The position numbers and the translations under genes were made by a program. From positions 1 to 56,220 of the forward strand of contig JAITKF010000046.1 in NCBI GenBank assembly GCA_031278545.1: DNA of 56,220 nt, read 5' to 3'. The notes below the pieces were generated by a model. The model was not told the origin of the DNA. It saw only the letters and a list, made by a program, of their open reading frames with translations, and made no database searches. Source of the stretch: Prevotellaceae bacterium (lineage in GTDB: Bacteria > Bacteroidota > Bacteroidia > Bacteroidales > UBA932). Numbering within the stretch: the first letter of the stretch is position 1; each line of letters opens with the position of its first letter. Shown piece after piece: positions 26,016-35,298 of the stretch.

Positions 26016-27947
26016 CTAAAACAATCGCAGGAATACTTCGATGGCTTGGTATTCGGCCATACCTAATTTATCGTAGATGCGGGCGGTGTTTTCGGTGCGT
26101 TCTTCGGCGCGTTGCCAAAATTCGCGTCGGTCGTCGCCGGGGAAGGGGACGTTGTCCTTTTGCGAGAGATGACGGTAGATAGCGTGCCGTTTCCGTAATA
26201 CCTCGCTCGGACTAAGCGGTACGGCCATATCGACCATGTCGAGGCTCCATTCCTGCCATGCACCGCGGTAGAGCCACATGCGGCATCCTTCAAACCAGTC
26301 TTCGTCGTTGAGTCGCTCAATGGCCTGCAATAAGGCTTCGATGCATACGCGGTGTGTACCGTGCGGGTCGGAGAGATCGCCGGCTGCAAATATGCGATGC
26401 GGCTTGATAGTTTGCAGCAGACGGACGATAATTGTAATGTCGGTATCTGTCAGTCGGCCTTTGGTGATGCCGCCTGTTTCGTAGAATGGCAGGTTGAGGA
26501 AGTGCGCGTGGGTATCGGGTTCTAATCCTATCTCGCGACAGGCGGCTCGGGCTTCGGCCCGACGGATAGCGCCTTTGAGTTTCCGTAGTTCTATCGGCTC
26601 GGGCTCGCCGGTTTTCTTGTTCTGTATCAGGGCGGCGATTTCGTCGTAGTGGTTGCTGTAGCCGCATTCCCTGACGGTATCTATATTTTGGAGCACTACA
26701 TTGTCGTTGACGGCAATGTTGCCCGACGTCTGATAGGCTACATACACGTCATGCCCCTGATCGACTAAGCGCAGGAACGTGCCGCCCATTGAGATGACGT
26801 CGTCGTCGGGATGCGGGCTGAAAATGAGGATGCGTTTAGGATACGGTTCGGCAGTCTCAGGACGGGTCGAGTCGTCGGCATTAGGCTTGCCTCCCGGCCA
26901 GCCGGTGATGGTATGCTGTAGATCGTTAAAGACTTTTATATTGACGTTGTAGTAGCCGTTCACTGTTTCGAGCAGTTGCCCGAGGCTGTTTTCGATATAG
27001 TTTTCGTGAGTGAGCTTCAGTACCGGTTTTTGCGTGAGGCCGCAGAGCCAGAGTACAGCCTTTCGAATAAACTTCGGCTGCCAGTCGCACGTTCCCACTA
27101 ACCACGGCGTATCAATTCGCGTCAATTTTTCCGATGCGCCTTTGTCGATCACTACTTCGATATTTGTATGACGTTGCAGGCACGAGGCCGGTATCAGCGG
27201 CGTTACTTCGCCTTCGGTGATTGAGCGAATACTGTCGGACTTCTCTTCGCCCCATGCAATGAGGATAATCCGCCGCGCCGACAGGATGGTGGCCAGTCCC
27301 ATTGTTACCGCTTTGGCCGGCGTATGTTCAATACCGTAAAATAACGACGATTGCGTTTTGCGTGTCGCCGTGCCTAAGACGACTAATCGTGTGCGGGCAT
27401 TCTCGAATGAGCCGGGTTCGTTGAAGCCTAATTGTCCTTGTGTCCCCGTGCCCAAAAGCATCAGGTCGATGCCGCCGTATTCCTTGATTTTCGTTTCGTA
27501 TGAATGACAGAAGGCTGTCATTTCGTCCATCGTCAATGTGCTGTTCGGAAAATGGATGTGTTCGGGTTTAATGTTTACTTGGTTGATAAACTCCTCGCGT
27601 ATTCTGAAATTGCGGCTTTGTTGCTCTTTGGGTTTTATCGGGTAAAATTCGTCGAGACTGAATACGACCACGCGCTCGAAACTAACCTTCTGCGCGTGAT
27701 AGGCAGCTAACAATTTCCGGTAGATGCCTACAGGCGATTTGCCAGTGGTCAGACCCAGTACATAGCGCTCGCCACGACCAGCGGCGGCGTTAATGGCGTC
27801 GACGATTTGCCCTGCCACATAGTCCGCGCCTTTTTCTTCGGATTCGTAAATACTGACCGGCAATTTTTCAAATCGTTTTATAATATCGTCGGGTTCGATG
27901 CCGGGTATCAACCCTCCCGATGGAGTAATGTTATATTTACTGTTCAT
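26016..27947 (-). CDS. NagB-like / PIG-L (LmbE) deacetylase fusion protein
   Basis: A 643-aa two-domain protein. Residues 30-310 align with glucosamine-6-phosphate deaminase (GLTTGKSPVG phosphate loop, FSLDEF). The canonical GxxDGHxAFNEP is GTGTQGQLGFNEP, so the catalytic Asp and His are Gln170 and Gln172 while the Glu (177) is kept. Residues 370-640 form a PIG-L/LmbE zinc deacetylase domain with FSPHPDDDVISMGG (His-Pro-Asp-Asp zinc motif) and DPHGTH. Such fusions are known in Bacteroidota, where they are annotated as NagB. The altered motif suggests the first domain binds sugar phosphate rather than deaminating it, leaving deacetylation as the likely activity. An intact nagB follows immediately. 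Confidence 0.9.
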   Translation of the reverse strand: MNSKYNITPSGGLIPGIEPDDIIKRFEKLPVSIYESEEKGADYVAGQIVDAINAAAGRGERYVLGLTTGKSPVGIYRKLLAAYHAQKVSFERVVVFSLDEFYPIKPKEQQSRNFRIREEFINQVNIKPEHIHFPNSTLTMDEMTAFCHSYETKIKEYGGIDLMLLGTGTQGQLGFNEPGSFENARTRLVVLGTATRKTQSSLFYGIEHTPAKAVTMGLATILSARRIILIAWGEEKSDSIRSITEGEVTPLIPASCLQRHTNIEVVIDKGASEKLTRIDTPWLVGTCDWQPKFIRKAVLWLCGLTQKPVLKLTHENYIENSLGQLLETVNGYYNVNIKVFNDLQHTITGWPGGKPNADDSTRPETAEPYPKRILIFSPHPDDDVISMGGTFLRLVDQGHDVYVAYQTSGNIAVNDNVVLQNIDTVRECGYSNHYDEIAALIQNKKTGEPEPIELRKLKGAIRRAEARAACREIGLEPDTHAHFLNLPFYETGGITKGRLTDTDITIIVRLLQTIKPHRIFAAGDLSDPHGTHRVCIEALLQAIERLNDEDWFEGCRMWLYRGAWQEWSLDMVDMAVPLSPSEVLRKRHAIYRHLSQKDNVPFPGDDRREFWQRAEERTENTARIYDKLGMAEYQAIEVFLRLF

Positions 27948-28030
27948 TGTTTATAATGTATGTCGCGTATTTTGTTGAGGACAACGGGACATCTCGCGAA
28001 AGTGGAAAAATGGCTGGTGTCGTTCATCAT

Positions 28031-29110
28031 TTATAAAAGACTTTCGATATAGTCCGTCATGGCCATCCGGTGGGATTCGACACTTTGCCAGAGGGCCAGC
28101 TGCGCTTGCGTGCGTGCCAGATTGTGCTCGGGATACCGGATCTTATAATAGGTATCGCCGTTAAGGTAATCAGTCAGGAAACGGACGCATTGCATGTAAG
28201 GGAACAGCGCGGCAGCATAGGGCAGGTAGGCGATTTCGATACCGGTCAGGAATGACCGCGCCGATTCCAAATAAGCTTCGGTAAATGCGCGGAAGATTTC
28301 CATATTGAATCCGACGCGTTGCAGGTTGCGGTCGTCCTCGTCGCCGGTGTTGGCGGCTGTGCGCAGAAAATCGCCGTAATCCGAAAAGATATAATTTGGC
28401 ATCACTGTATCCAAATCGACGACGCACAAGACATCGCCGCTTTCGTCGAAGAGAATGTTATTGACTTTCGTATCGCAATGGCATACCCGTTTGGGTAATT
28501 TGCCTTCGAGGTGCAGTTGCTCGGCGCGGCACATGTCAGTCGCAAAATATTCGATCATGTTGATCACCGGACGCATCGCTGCTACGCGCCCCACCGCATC
28601 GGACTGCACGGCATCGCGTAGTTGTTGCAGGCGAAATGCCATATTATGGAAATTGGGAATTGTTTCGCCGACGGGCTCGGGCATGTCGGCCAACATACGC
28701 TGAAAATCGCCGAAGGCTAGCCCCGCATAGCGCGCATAGAGCGGATCGACCTTTTCGTACGACTTCGACCGGGGGATAAATAACAACATCCGCCAGTAGT
28801 TTGCGCCGTCGAAATAATAGGTTTTGCCATCGTCGACGGGGATTAGTGTCAGTGTTTTGCGGTCGATATCCTGTTCGCCGCGTTCGGCCAGTTTCCGGCG
28901 GATGTGCGTTGTTACGGTCTCGATGTTCTTTTGTAGCATCGCGACATCCTGAAAAATGTGATGGTTAATGCGTTGTAGGAGATAATCGGGCGTATCGCCG
29001 TCGGTGTACACGCGGTATGAATCGTTAATTAGCCCGTTGCCGAATGGCTGGATGTCTACGATGACGCCGGCTGTGTCAAAACGGGAGGCTATTTCTTTCA
29101 GGTTGTTCAT
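28031..29110 (-). CDS. APH-fold sugar kinase, N-acetylhexosamine 1-kinase-like
   Basis: A 359-aa aminoglycoside-phosphotransferase-fold kinase. The Brenner-type catalytic loop HCDTKVNNILFD (near 215) and the metal-binding VVDLDTVMP (near 234) are clear, and the N-terminus FGNGLINDSYRV resembles the NahK family that phosphorylates GlcNAc/GalNAc at C1. It sits 9 bp after the GH109 gene in an operon with galK, galM and the NagB/PIG-L fusion, which supports a role in N-acetylhexosamine salvage. Choline/homoserine-kinase-like activity cannot be excluded from sequence alone. Confidence 0.75.
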   Translation of the reverse strand: MNNLKEIASRFDTAGVIVDIQPFGNGLINDSYRVYTDGDTPDYLLQRINHHIFQDVAMLQKNIETVTTHIRRKLAERGEQDIDRKTLTLIPVDDGKTYYFDGANYWRMLLFIPRSKSYEKVDPLYARYAGLAFGDFQRMLADMPEPVGETIPNFHNMAFRLQQLRDAVQSDAVGRVAAMRPVINMIEYFATDMCRAEQLHLEGKLPKRVCHCDTKVNNILFDESGDVLCVVDLDTVMPNYIFSDYGDFLRTAANTGDEDDRNLQRVGFNMEIFRAFTEAYLESARSFLTGIEIAYLPYAAALFPYMQCVRFLTDYLNGDTYYKIRYPEHNLARTQAQLALWQSVESHRMAMTDYIESLL

Positions 29111-29119
29111 ACGGTAGGA

Positions 29120-30520
29120 TTATTCGGCAAATTGCAGGCCTTGCAGTTTATTCCATGCGCCGCGCGTGAAATCGGGTACTTCGACGGGCGCACCATGATT
29201 TCGTACCGATATTTCGGATAGTTCGACGAGACTCGACCATTCGGCGGCGTCATACACGTCTTCGTCGAGCGGCAGGCCGTTGCGCAGGCAGTAGATGAGT
29301 CGGTAGTCCATGATGTAGTCCATTCCGCCGTGGGCGATGTTTCCTAATTCGGCAGCTCGCCGTCCAGCTTCTTTGTAGAACGGGTGTTCGTAGGCGGCCA
29401 GAAGCGAGTCCATTTGCACTTTTGGTAAGGCGGCGTGAGCATTTGGGTCGAGCGCTATTTGCCGGAAAGGGTACTTTTGGACGAATCCTTTCGTACCGCT
29501 GATCGTATGCAGGCGATTGTAGGGGCGTGGGCTGGTTACGTCGTGCTGGATGAGGATGGTTTTGCCTTTTTGGGTACGAACAAGAGTGGTGTTCATATCG
29601 CCTAATGCATACTTTTGTGCGGCTTCCGGTGAGTCGAGGCCATAGCGGTTTTTCGCGTATTCGGTCATTCCAAACTGGTCGGTCGATACGGAGACGAGGT
29701 AGTTCATCCGGTCGCCGCGATGGATGTTGAGGATTTGACATACGGGCCCCAATCCGTGTGTGGGATAGGGATTGCCTGTGTGGAGGCTGTTGTAGTTTTT
29801 GCGCCAGAAGTTCCAGTAGCCGGTAAGATGTCCGGCGTCGTCTGTCGACCGGCGCGCGTTGAAGTTCAGTTCGCGTAAGTCGTGGATATATGCGCCTTCG
29901 ACATGTACTATTTCGCCGAAGACGCCGGCTTGCGCCATATTTAGCGTAGCGAGTTCAAATTTGTCGTAGCAGCAGTTTTCGAGCATCATGCAGTGGCGGC
30001 GAGTTTTTTCGGCAGTATTGACCAATTGCCAGCATTCGGCGATAGATGTGGCGGCGGGTACTTCGATGGCTACATGTTTGCCGTGTTCCATGGCATAGAC
30101 AGCCATGGGTGTATGCGAGAGCCAGTCGGTGCAGATATAGACGAGGTCGATGTCGTCGCGTTCGCAGAGTTGTTTCCAGCCGTCATCGCCTGTATATTCG
30201 GCGGCGGCGGGGCGTCCGTTGGCGGCTACCGATTCGCGTACTTGTTCGAGGTTATAGGGTTCGAGGTCGCAGAGGGCAATGATTTCGACGCCTTCGATGG
30301 CCATCATGCGCGCCACTGCACCTTTACCGCGCATGCCTAGGCCGATGAAGCCTGCATGTACTACCGGCAGCGGGTCGCAACGCAGTTGCAGTACGTCGGT
30401 TTGTCCGACTTTGCGTGCCGGCACAGGAAGGCGAATAATTCCGAGGCTATCGCCGCACGACGATACTAACAGGCTGTTAATAATAAGGGTAAGAACAAAG
30501 AGTATTTTTTTCATATTCAT
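29120..30520 (-). CDS. GH109-type alpha-N-acetylgalactosaminidase lipoprotein (Gfo/Idh/MocA fold)
   Basis: A 466-aa lipoprotein (lipobox LVSSC, Cys about 22) with an NAD-binding Rossmann N-terminus ([15 protein letters not shown], near 56). It also has the EVPAATSI element and the [20 protein letters not shown] block near 245, typical of GH109. Members use a transient NAD-dependent oxidation to remove alpha-linked terminal GalNAc, as found on mucin O-glycans and blood group A. The length of about 460 aa fits. Its start codon overlaps the galM stop by one base (TAATG), so they are co-translated. Activity is inferred from family resemblance. Confidence 0.85.
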   Translation of the reverse strand: MNMKKILFVLTLIINSLLVSSCGDSLGIIRLPVPARKVGQTDVLQLRCDPLPVVHAGFIGLGMRGKGAVARMMAIEGVEIIALCDLEPYNLEQVRESVAANGRPAAAEYTGDDGWKQLCERDDIDLVYICTDWLSHTPMAVYAMEHGKHVAIEVPAATSIAECWQLVNTAEKTRRHCMMLENCCYDKFELATLNMAQAGVFGEIVHVEGAYIHDLRELNFNARRSTDDAGHLTGYWNFWRKNYNSLHTGNPYPTHGLGPVCQILNIHRGDRMNYLVSVSTDQFGMTEYAKNRYGLDSPEAAQKYALGDMNTTLVRTQKGKTILIQHDVTSPRPYNRLHTISGTKGFVQKYPFRQIALDPNAHAALPKVQMDSLLAAYEHPFYKEAGRRAAELGNIAHGGMDYIMDYRLIYCLRNGLPLDEDVYDAAEWSSLVELSEISVRNHGAPVEVPDFTRGAWNKLQGLQFAE

Positions 30521-31599
30521 TAAACGGGATGGGTAATGTAATTATTTTTGAGGATAGAGGGAAAGAAAAAGGAGATGGAGTGTTCATAGCGTTTGCCTTT
30601 GAATAGAACGGACGAGGGAAAGTTAGGTTTGTTAGGAGCATCAGGCCATTGTTGGCATTCGAGAGCTACGCCATCGTAGTCGTTATAACTACGTCCGCTC
30701 TTGCTTTCGGGTGAACCGCTGAGCCAATTGCCAGTATAGACTTGCAGGGCTTTCAGGGTTGTTCCTACCTCGAGCGTAATTCCAGACAGAGGGCTGTGTA
30801 GAACGGCTATCGTGGTTTGCCGGCCGATAGACGCGCTATCGGTAATCCAACAACTGTCGTAGCCTTTCCCGTTTTTCAGGGGGGCAAAGTCGGCGTTGAT
30901 GTCCTGGCCGATGCGTTTTGGTTCTGTGAAATCCATCGGCGTATTGTTTACCGGGGCGATTTCGCCGGTTGTAATGAGTTCTTCGGTGGCCGGCAGCCAG
31001 TGCGTGGCATAAAGAAGCAGGATGTGGTCAAGGATTGAGCCGCTATTTTCGCCGTTGAGGTTAAAGTAGGTATGATTGGTGAGGTTTATGATTGTATCGG
31101 CGTCCGACTCGGCGGCAAGTTCAATGAGCAATTCGTTGTTTTCTTTCCATGAGTAGGCGACGGTGGCCGTTAGTGTGCCCGGGTAGCCTTCGTCGCCGTC
31201 GAGGCTGGTTAAGGAGAATAGTACGCGGTCGCCGTCTATCCGGCCCTGCCAGCATTTGTTGGCAAAGCCGTTCGCGCCGCCGTGCAGGTGATGTACGCCG
31301 CCGGCGTTGGCGTTCAGTTTATATTCTACGCCATTTAGCGTAAAGCGGGCATTGCCTATCCTGTTGGCAAAGCGTCCGGGCGTTTTACCCATGCACGGCC
31401 CGTCGCCGAAATAATCTTCGATATGTTTGTAGCCTAAGACTACATCTGTCAGTTTGCCCGAGATGTCGGGCACTTCTATTGATACCACACCGGCGCCGAT
31501 ATTGCACAATGTTACGTTAGCGCCACTGCGATTAGTTATCTTGAATAATTGGAGTTCTCCCGACGGATGTTTTTGTGAAAGGGTTTGTATTATTTTCAT
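30520..31599 (-). CDS. galM: Aldose 1-epimerase (galactose mutarotase)
   Basis: A cytoplasmic mutarotase of about 359 aa (no signal peptide) interconverting alpha and beta anomers of galactose. [35 protein letters not shown] with the catalytic His, and the C-terminal [12 protein letters not shown] with the catalytic Glu region are all present. An upstream in-frame start at 31641 would overlap galK, so the ATG at 31599 (MKIIQTLSQ) is preferred. It sits 35 bp after galK and overlaps GH109 by one base. Confidence 0.94.
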   Translation of the reverse strand: MKIIQTLSQKHPSGELQLFKITNRSGANVTLCNIGAGVVSIEVPDISGKLTDVVLGYKHIEDYFGDGPCMGKTPGRFANRIGNARFTLNGVEYKLNANAGGVHHLHGGANGFANKCWQGRIDGDRVLFSLTSLDGDEGYPGTLTATVAYSWKENNELLIELAAESDADTIINLTNHTYFNLNGENSGSILDHILLLYATHWLPATEELITTGEIAPVNNTPMDFTEPKRIGQDINADFAPLKNGKGYDSCWITDSASIGRQTTIAVLHSPLSGITLEVGTTLKALQVYTGNWLSGSPESKSGRSYNDYDGVALECQQWPDAPNKPNFPSSVLFKGKRYEHSISFFFPSILKNNYITHPV

Positions 31600-31634
31600 A
31601 TTGATTTGTGAAGTAAGGTACGTCCGTTTTACAT

Positions 31635-32786
31635 TTAACACAGTTCCCGTGCGCCGTCGCTAATGACTACTTCGTAGATTTTCGGTATTTTGCCGTATTG
31701 TCTAAAGTATCTTGTATTGACAGAGCTGATGAAGGTGTCGTAGAGGGATTCCTGTACTATGTTGATGGTACATCCTCCGAAGCCGCCACCCATAAGTCGC
31801 GAGCCTGCTACGCCGCAGGCTTTGGCCATGTTGTTGAGGGAATCTAATTCCCGGCAACTGACTTCATAAAGGTGGCTCAGTCCGTAGTGTGTTTCATACA
31901 TCATTTGGCCGACAGTTTCATAGTCATTAAGCTCCAGGGCTACACTGACTTTCATTATGCGTTCTGTTTCTTCGATAATGTATCGGGCGCAACGGAATTC
32001 TTCGGCGCTGATTTCGTCCTGTATTTCGTACATCATATCGAAGGTTACGTCGCTCAGGAAGGCGATGTCTTTATGTCGTTTTTGTACGGCGGCTACGACT
32101 GCCTCGCACGATTGCCGGCGTTCATTGTAGGCCGATGACGCCAGCTCGTGTTTCACCTGTGTGTCGAGCAGTATCAGCCGGTGTCCTTCAGGATGGAAGG
32201 GGTAATAGCGGTACTCCATTGTTTGGCAATTGAGCAGTATTAGGTTTCCTGCTTTGCCGAACAGGGAGGCGAATTGGTCCATGATACCACATTTGACGCC
32301 GCAGTAATTATGTTCGGTAGCTTGCCCGGCTTTGGCCAGTTCGAGCTTATCGAAGCGTCCGTCGAACAATTGGTTCAGGGCAAAGGCATAGACGCTTTCC
32401 AGCGCGGCCGACGACGACATGCCCGCGCCCAGCGGTACATCGCCGGTGAAGGCGGTATCGAATCCGCCGACAGGTAGTCCGCGTTTAATCAGTTCACGGG
32501 AGATGCCGAAGATATACCGAGCCCAGCTCTGTGTTGGCGCGTCTTCTTCTTGCAATCCAAATTCGGCATGTTCGTTCAGGTCAATAGCGAAGGCGCGTAT
32601 CCTATCGCTTCCATTAAGTCGGATGGCGGCGGTAATACCTTTGTCGATAGCTCCCGGAAACACATAGCCACCATTGTAGTCGGTATGTTCCCCGATAAGG
32701 TTAATGCGCCCCGGCGCTGCAAACACCTTTGCATCCGTGGCTCCGTAGTGCGCTGCTAAGGCGCTTATCGCAATTTCTTTATTCAT
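31635..32786 (-). CDS. galK: Galactokinase
   Basis: A 383-aa GHMP kinase phosphorylating galactose at C1. The galactokinase signature GRINLIGEHTDYNGGYVFPG (near 26), the ATP loop PLGAGMSSSAALE (near 117) and the motif 3 GGGFGGCTIN (near 335) are intact. It is the first gene of the hexosamine/galactose operon and has a consensus promoter upstream. With GalM and the glycosidases it would feed released galactose into the Leloir route; galT/galE are not in the window. Confidence 0.97.
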   Translation of the reverse strand: MNKEIAISALAAHYGATDAKVFAAPGRINLIGEHTDYNGGYVFPGAIDKGITAAIRLNGSDRIRAFAIDLNEHAEFGLQEEDAPTQSWARYIFGISRELIKRGLPVGGFDTAFTGDVPLGAGMSSSAALESVYAFALNQLFDGRFDKLELAKAGQATEHNYCGVKCGIMDQFASLFGKAGNLILLNCQTMEYRYYPFHPEGHRLILLDTQVKHELASSAYNERRQSCEAVVAAVQKRHKDIAFLSDVTFDMMYEIQDEISAEEFRCARYIIEETERIMKVSVALELNDYETVGQMMYETHYGLSHLYEVSCRELDSLNNMAKACGVAGSRLMGGGFGGCTINIVQESLYDTFISSVNTRYFRQYGKIPKIYEVVISDGARELC

Positions 32787-32820
32787 ATTGTTATGGTATT
32801 TAGGGTTTATTTTTATGGTA

Positions 32821-32851
32821 CAAAAGTAGGGATTATTTTTTAATTAACAAA
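32821..32851 (-). promoter_or_regulatory. Promoter of the galK operon
   Basis: On the minus strand TTTG (32848-32851), a 19-nt spacer and TACTTTTG (32821-32828), 35 bp before the galK start codon. Confidence 0.75.
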
Positions 32852-33204
32852 TAGACAATAGACATATCGGGAGCGACGCATTTAAACGTTGAGTCGTTTG
32901 GTAAGGAAATTGTTGCTTCATATTGCTTTCAGGCGTTTTATGGACAATGATTCTTTTCCGCTCATTTTTTAGTAAAATTTTGACAGCATGATTGGCACTT
33001 TTGCGCTCCTCTTCTTTGCGGAAAATCATATCGTGCGGAAAATCATATCGAGTATCCAACTAAAGAGGGGGGAGTATCAAAAGTATTTTTAACATTATTT
33101 TGTTCGGACACCTATCTGAGATTGATTTCAAATATTCAATTCTCAAGGACGAATAAACGACTTTTGAGACAGCCTCCTCTTTTTGCACTTCGTGTTACGA
33201 ACCA
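32852..33204. other. Intergenic stretch with a 17-bp duplication and a possible IS end
   Basis: No supported gene. TGCGGAAAATCATATCG is perfectly duplicated head-to-tail at 33017-33033 and 33034-33050. At 33161-33177 the minus strand reads AGGAGGCTGTCTCAAAAG, a sequence typical of the ends of some Bacteroidota insertion sequences. No partner inverted repeat was found, so this is at most a scar. A 71-codon minus-strand frame at 32844-33059 has no gene-like features. Confidence 0.4.
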
Positions 33205-34017
33205 TCAATCACCTCGTTCTACCGTTCCGTTCACTTGCCATTTAATCGCTTCGATACTTTCCAGCCCGTCGTTGTCTACTACTTTGACGGCTATATGATG
33301 TACGCCGGCCTTTAGTTTATGCTATTGCCGGCCTTCTTTATCGATGATAGCCGACGCGCGGAAGCCCTTCCCGATGTCGTACTCAAAATCCCAACTGTAG
33401 AATTCGATGCCGATTCCGCTTTGTCCTGAGGCAATAAATTCAATTTCCCGAACGCCTTTTGCATCGCGCGACAGTTCGTTGATCTCGACGGTAACAGCTG
33501 GCTTTTTCGCTATTGGGACGATGTCTTCTACTTTTTTTAATTCAACAATGATATTTTCCTTGTTGCGAAGCCGCGCCACCTCTTCCACGGCGCCTTTGCT
33601 GAACGAAAAAGTGATGAGGTAACCGACCGGCTTACCGGCCGCCACGTTTTTATCGAACAGTGCGCTATTGTGGCGTTTGGCTGCGGTGGGGAATTTATCG
33701 ACCACGTCGCGGACAATCGCGTCGGAGCGTTTAACTTGTATCGGCGTTCCGTCTGCCATCTTGCCGTCCACGCCTTTGTCGCCGCCTTTTTTGTTTTGCG
33801 GCGTACCTCTAAATTGCGTAATAATGAAATTTTCAAATGCAAAAGCGTTTTGGTAGCGCAGGATATCGTAGTCGTATTTGTGCAGTTATAGAGTATAGGA
33901 ATTGGCGTATATACTCGTAAACAAGTCTGTTTGCTGATTCAGCCGCAGCTCAGTTACTTTCACTGCCTGCACGGACTGGTCGATGCCTATCCATTTCCGG
34001 TTGAGTTTGTTTATCAT
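33205..34017 (-). pseudogene. C-terminal remnant of a DNA methyltransferase with two in-frame stops
   Basis: One minus-strand frame reads continuously for 270 codons, interrupted only by TAA (33886-33888) and TAG (33322-33324), ending at TGA (33205-33207). It starts NKLNRKWIGIDQS, the GRKWIGID-type block of N6-adenine/N4-cytosine methyltransferases. It continues through FENFIITQFRGTPQNKKGG and DGTPIQVKRSD, then KPVGYLITFSFSKGAVEE, and after the TAG, VKVVDNDGLESIEAIKWQVN. The SAM-binding and catalytic (D/N)PPY part is missing, so it is a 5'-truncated tail of a site-specific, probably mobile-element or restriction-linked methylase. No restriction gene is nearby. Confidence 0.65.
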
Positions 34018-34080
34018 AATCTATTTTTGTGATTGCAGGACAAATGTATAAAGAAATATTTTTGTATTAGTGGTTAGCGG

Positions 34081-34911
34081 TTAGTGTGTATCCGATTTCA
34101 TCTTTGATAGGATAGTCGTTACTACGCGATATATTTCGCTGTCCTTCGTATAGTCGGCCGGGCAAACGAAGTTTACACGGTCTTCGGCAATAAGTTGTTG
34201 GGCGCGGGCTTTTTTTATATCGTTGTGCGGTTCATAGACGGCAATAGAGTAGCCGCCTTGTTGTTTGACTAATTTCATGCAGGGAATATCCGTTTCGCCG
34301 TCGCCGAAATAAATCATCCTTGCGAACGGGATTGGGCGTTCGTCTTGTGGCGTATAGCGGTTTACGGCCTTATTGTCGCTGATACTGTCGATGCCTTTAT
34401 TGATTTTAAAAAGGAACTGTGTTTTTGTCGTAAAATCGACCGCCACGGCTGGGAATACCGCTTCGTCATTTTCGTAATAGAACGAACAGGCGTAAATTTT
34501 CTTAAATTCATGTGCAATCGGCGTGCCTTCTATCATTTCTTTAAGTCCCGACGAATTGATGTAGTGTTCGATTATGATGTTTTGGTTTCGACCGTAGTCG
34601 TTCATCAGGACGAACCATTCGCGCACGCCGTTGAAGAGCGCGACCTGCCGTCCAAAATGCCGGAACGTTTCTCGTCGTAATGGGATATTAGCTTTGCGGG
34701 CTTCGTCAATCATTACTTTCATATACGTTAAAATACCGCTGGCGTCTTGCTCCTGCCCAATGCGTTCGCAGGTCGCCCAAAACGCGCCAATATCTTTTCC
34801 TGTGGCTTGAATAAAGCCGAAGTCTTGCATATTGCCCGGCGACAGGGTGCCGTCGAAATCGTAGATTAAAGCAACCGTCGGGAGTGTATTCGTGGGAGGC
34901 ATCATTTCCAT
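34081..34911 (-). CDS. HAD-superfamily phosphatase
   Basis: A cytoplasmic hydrolase of about 276 aa. The nucleophile motif is IYDFDGTLSP (Asp18/Asp20 from the chosen start), and the acidic metal-binding motif is MIYFGDGETDIPCMK near residue 210. The cap region lies between, giving a phosphoserine-phosphatase-like arrangement. The substrate is unknown. The frame stays open to 35055, but a TACATTTG -7 box at 34930-34937 lies inside that extension, so the ATG at 34911 is preferred. It is the only intact gene in an otherwise decaying 33-35.3 kb patch. Confidence 0.82.
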   Translation of the reverse strand: MEMMPPTNTLPTVALIYDFDGTLSPGNMQDFGFIQATGKDIGAFWATCERIGQEQDASGILTYMKVMIDEARKANIPLRRETFRHFGRQVALFNGVREWFVLMNDYGRNQNIIIEHYINSSGLKEMIEGTPIAHEFKKIYACSFYYENDEAVFPAVAVDFTTKTQFLFKINKGIDSISDNKAVNRYTPQDERPIPFARMIYFGDGETDIPCMKLVKQQGGYSIAVYEPHNDIKKARAQQLIAEDRVNFVCPADYTKDSEIYRVVTTILSKMKSDTH

Positions 34912-34929
34912 TGTATTTCTGTTTTTCTG

Positions 34930-34937
34930 CAAATGTA
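34930..34937 (-). promoter_or_regulatory. -7 element (TACATTTG) before the HAD gene
   Basis: Minus-strand TACATTTG, 19 bp upstream of the chosen ATG. No -33 TTTG at normal spacing. It supports the shorter gene start. Confidence 0.45.
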
Positions 34938-35061
34938 CGTTTTTTTCGCTTTGCGTATTTTGTTCCTTTCCATGTAGACTTCCGGTATAGCGGTTTGAAG
35001 GCGACTTTCGCTTTGTAGAGCTATATAAATTAAGAATCTTTGTGCGGGTCGCCATGTCTTG

Positions 35062-35256
35062 CTAGTTTGTATAGGCGTTTTTGAAGCCGTAGTACTGGGG
35101 AATAAACGTCGTATCCAGCCATCGCCCTCGCGCCGTGTCGATAGCAAAGCCCATGCGGGTGCGGTTTTCAATGACAGTAATGTAATTCACCGTTTACGTA
35201 ACCTTATCGAATAAGGCTTCATGGTTGGCAGGCAACCAATCTCTTGTTGAACTCAT
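35062..35256 (-). pseudogene. Small Bacteroidota hypothetical protein, interrupted and truncated
   Basis: A 64-residue minus-strand frame starts MSSTRDWLPANHEALFDKVT, then TAA (35194-35196), then continues TVNYITVIENRTRMGFAIDT and RGRWLDTTFIPQYYGFKNAY to TAG. The NHEALFxxx...NRTRMGF...WLDxxFIP pattern resembles the N-terminus of a longer hypothetical protein common in this phylum, so both the internal stop and the early end point to decay. Confidence 0.55.
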
Positions 35257-35298
35257 CGTCGGTATGTTTTTTTAATGGTTGTTCTATTTTTTTTGTCT

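Noticed and set aside
32844-33059. A 71-codon minus-strand frame upstream of galK
   Set aside because: It spans the galK -33 region and a 17-bp duplication, has no recognisable motif and looks like chance.
33205-35256. Stop-codon recoding (read-through of TAA/TAG)
   Set aside because: Only two fragmentary loci show internal stops while every intact gene in the window ends normally. Gene decay is simpler.
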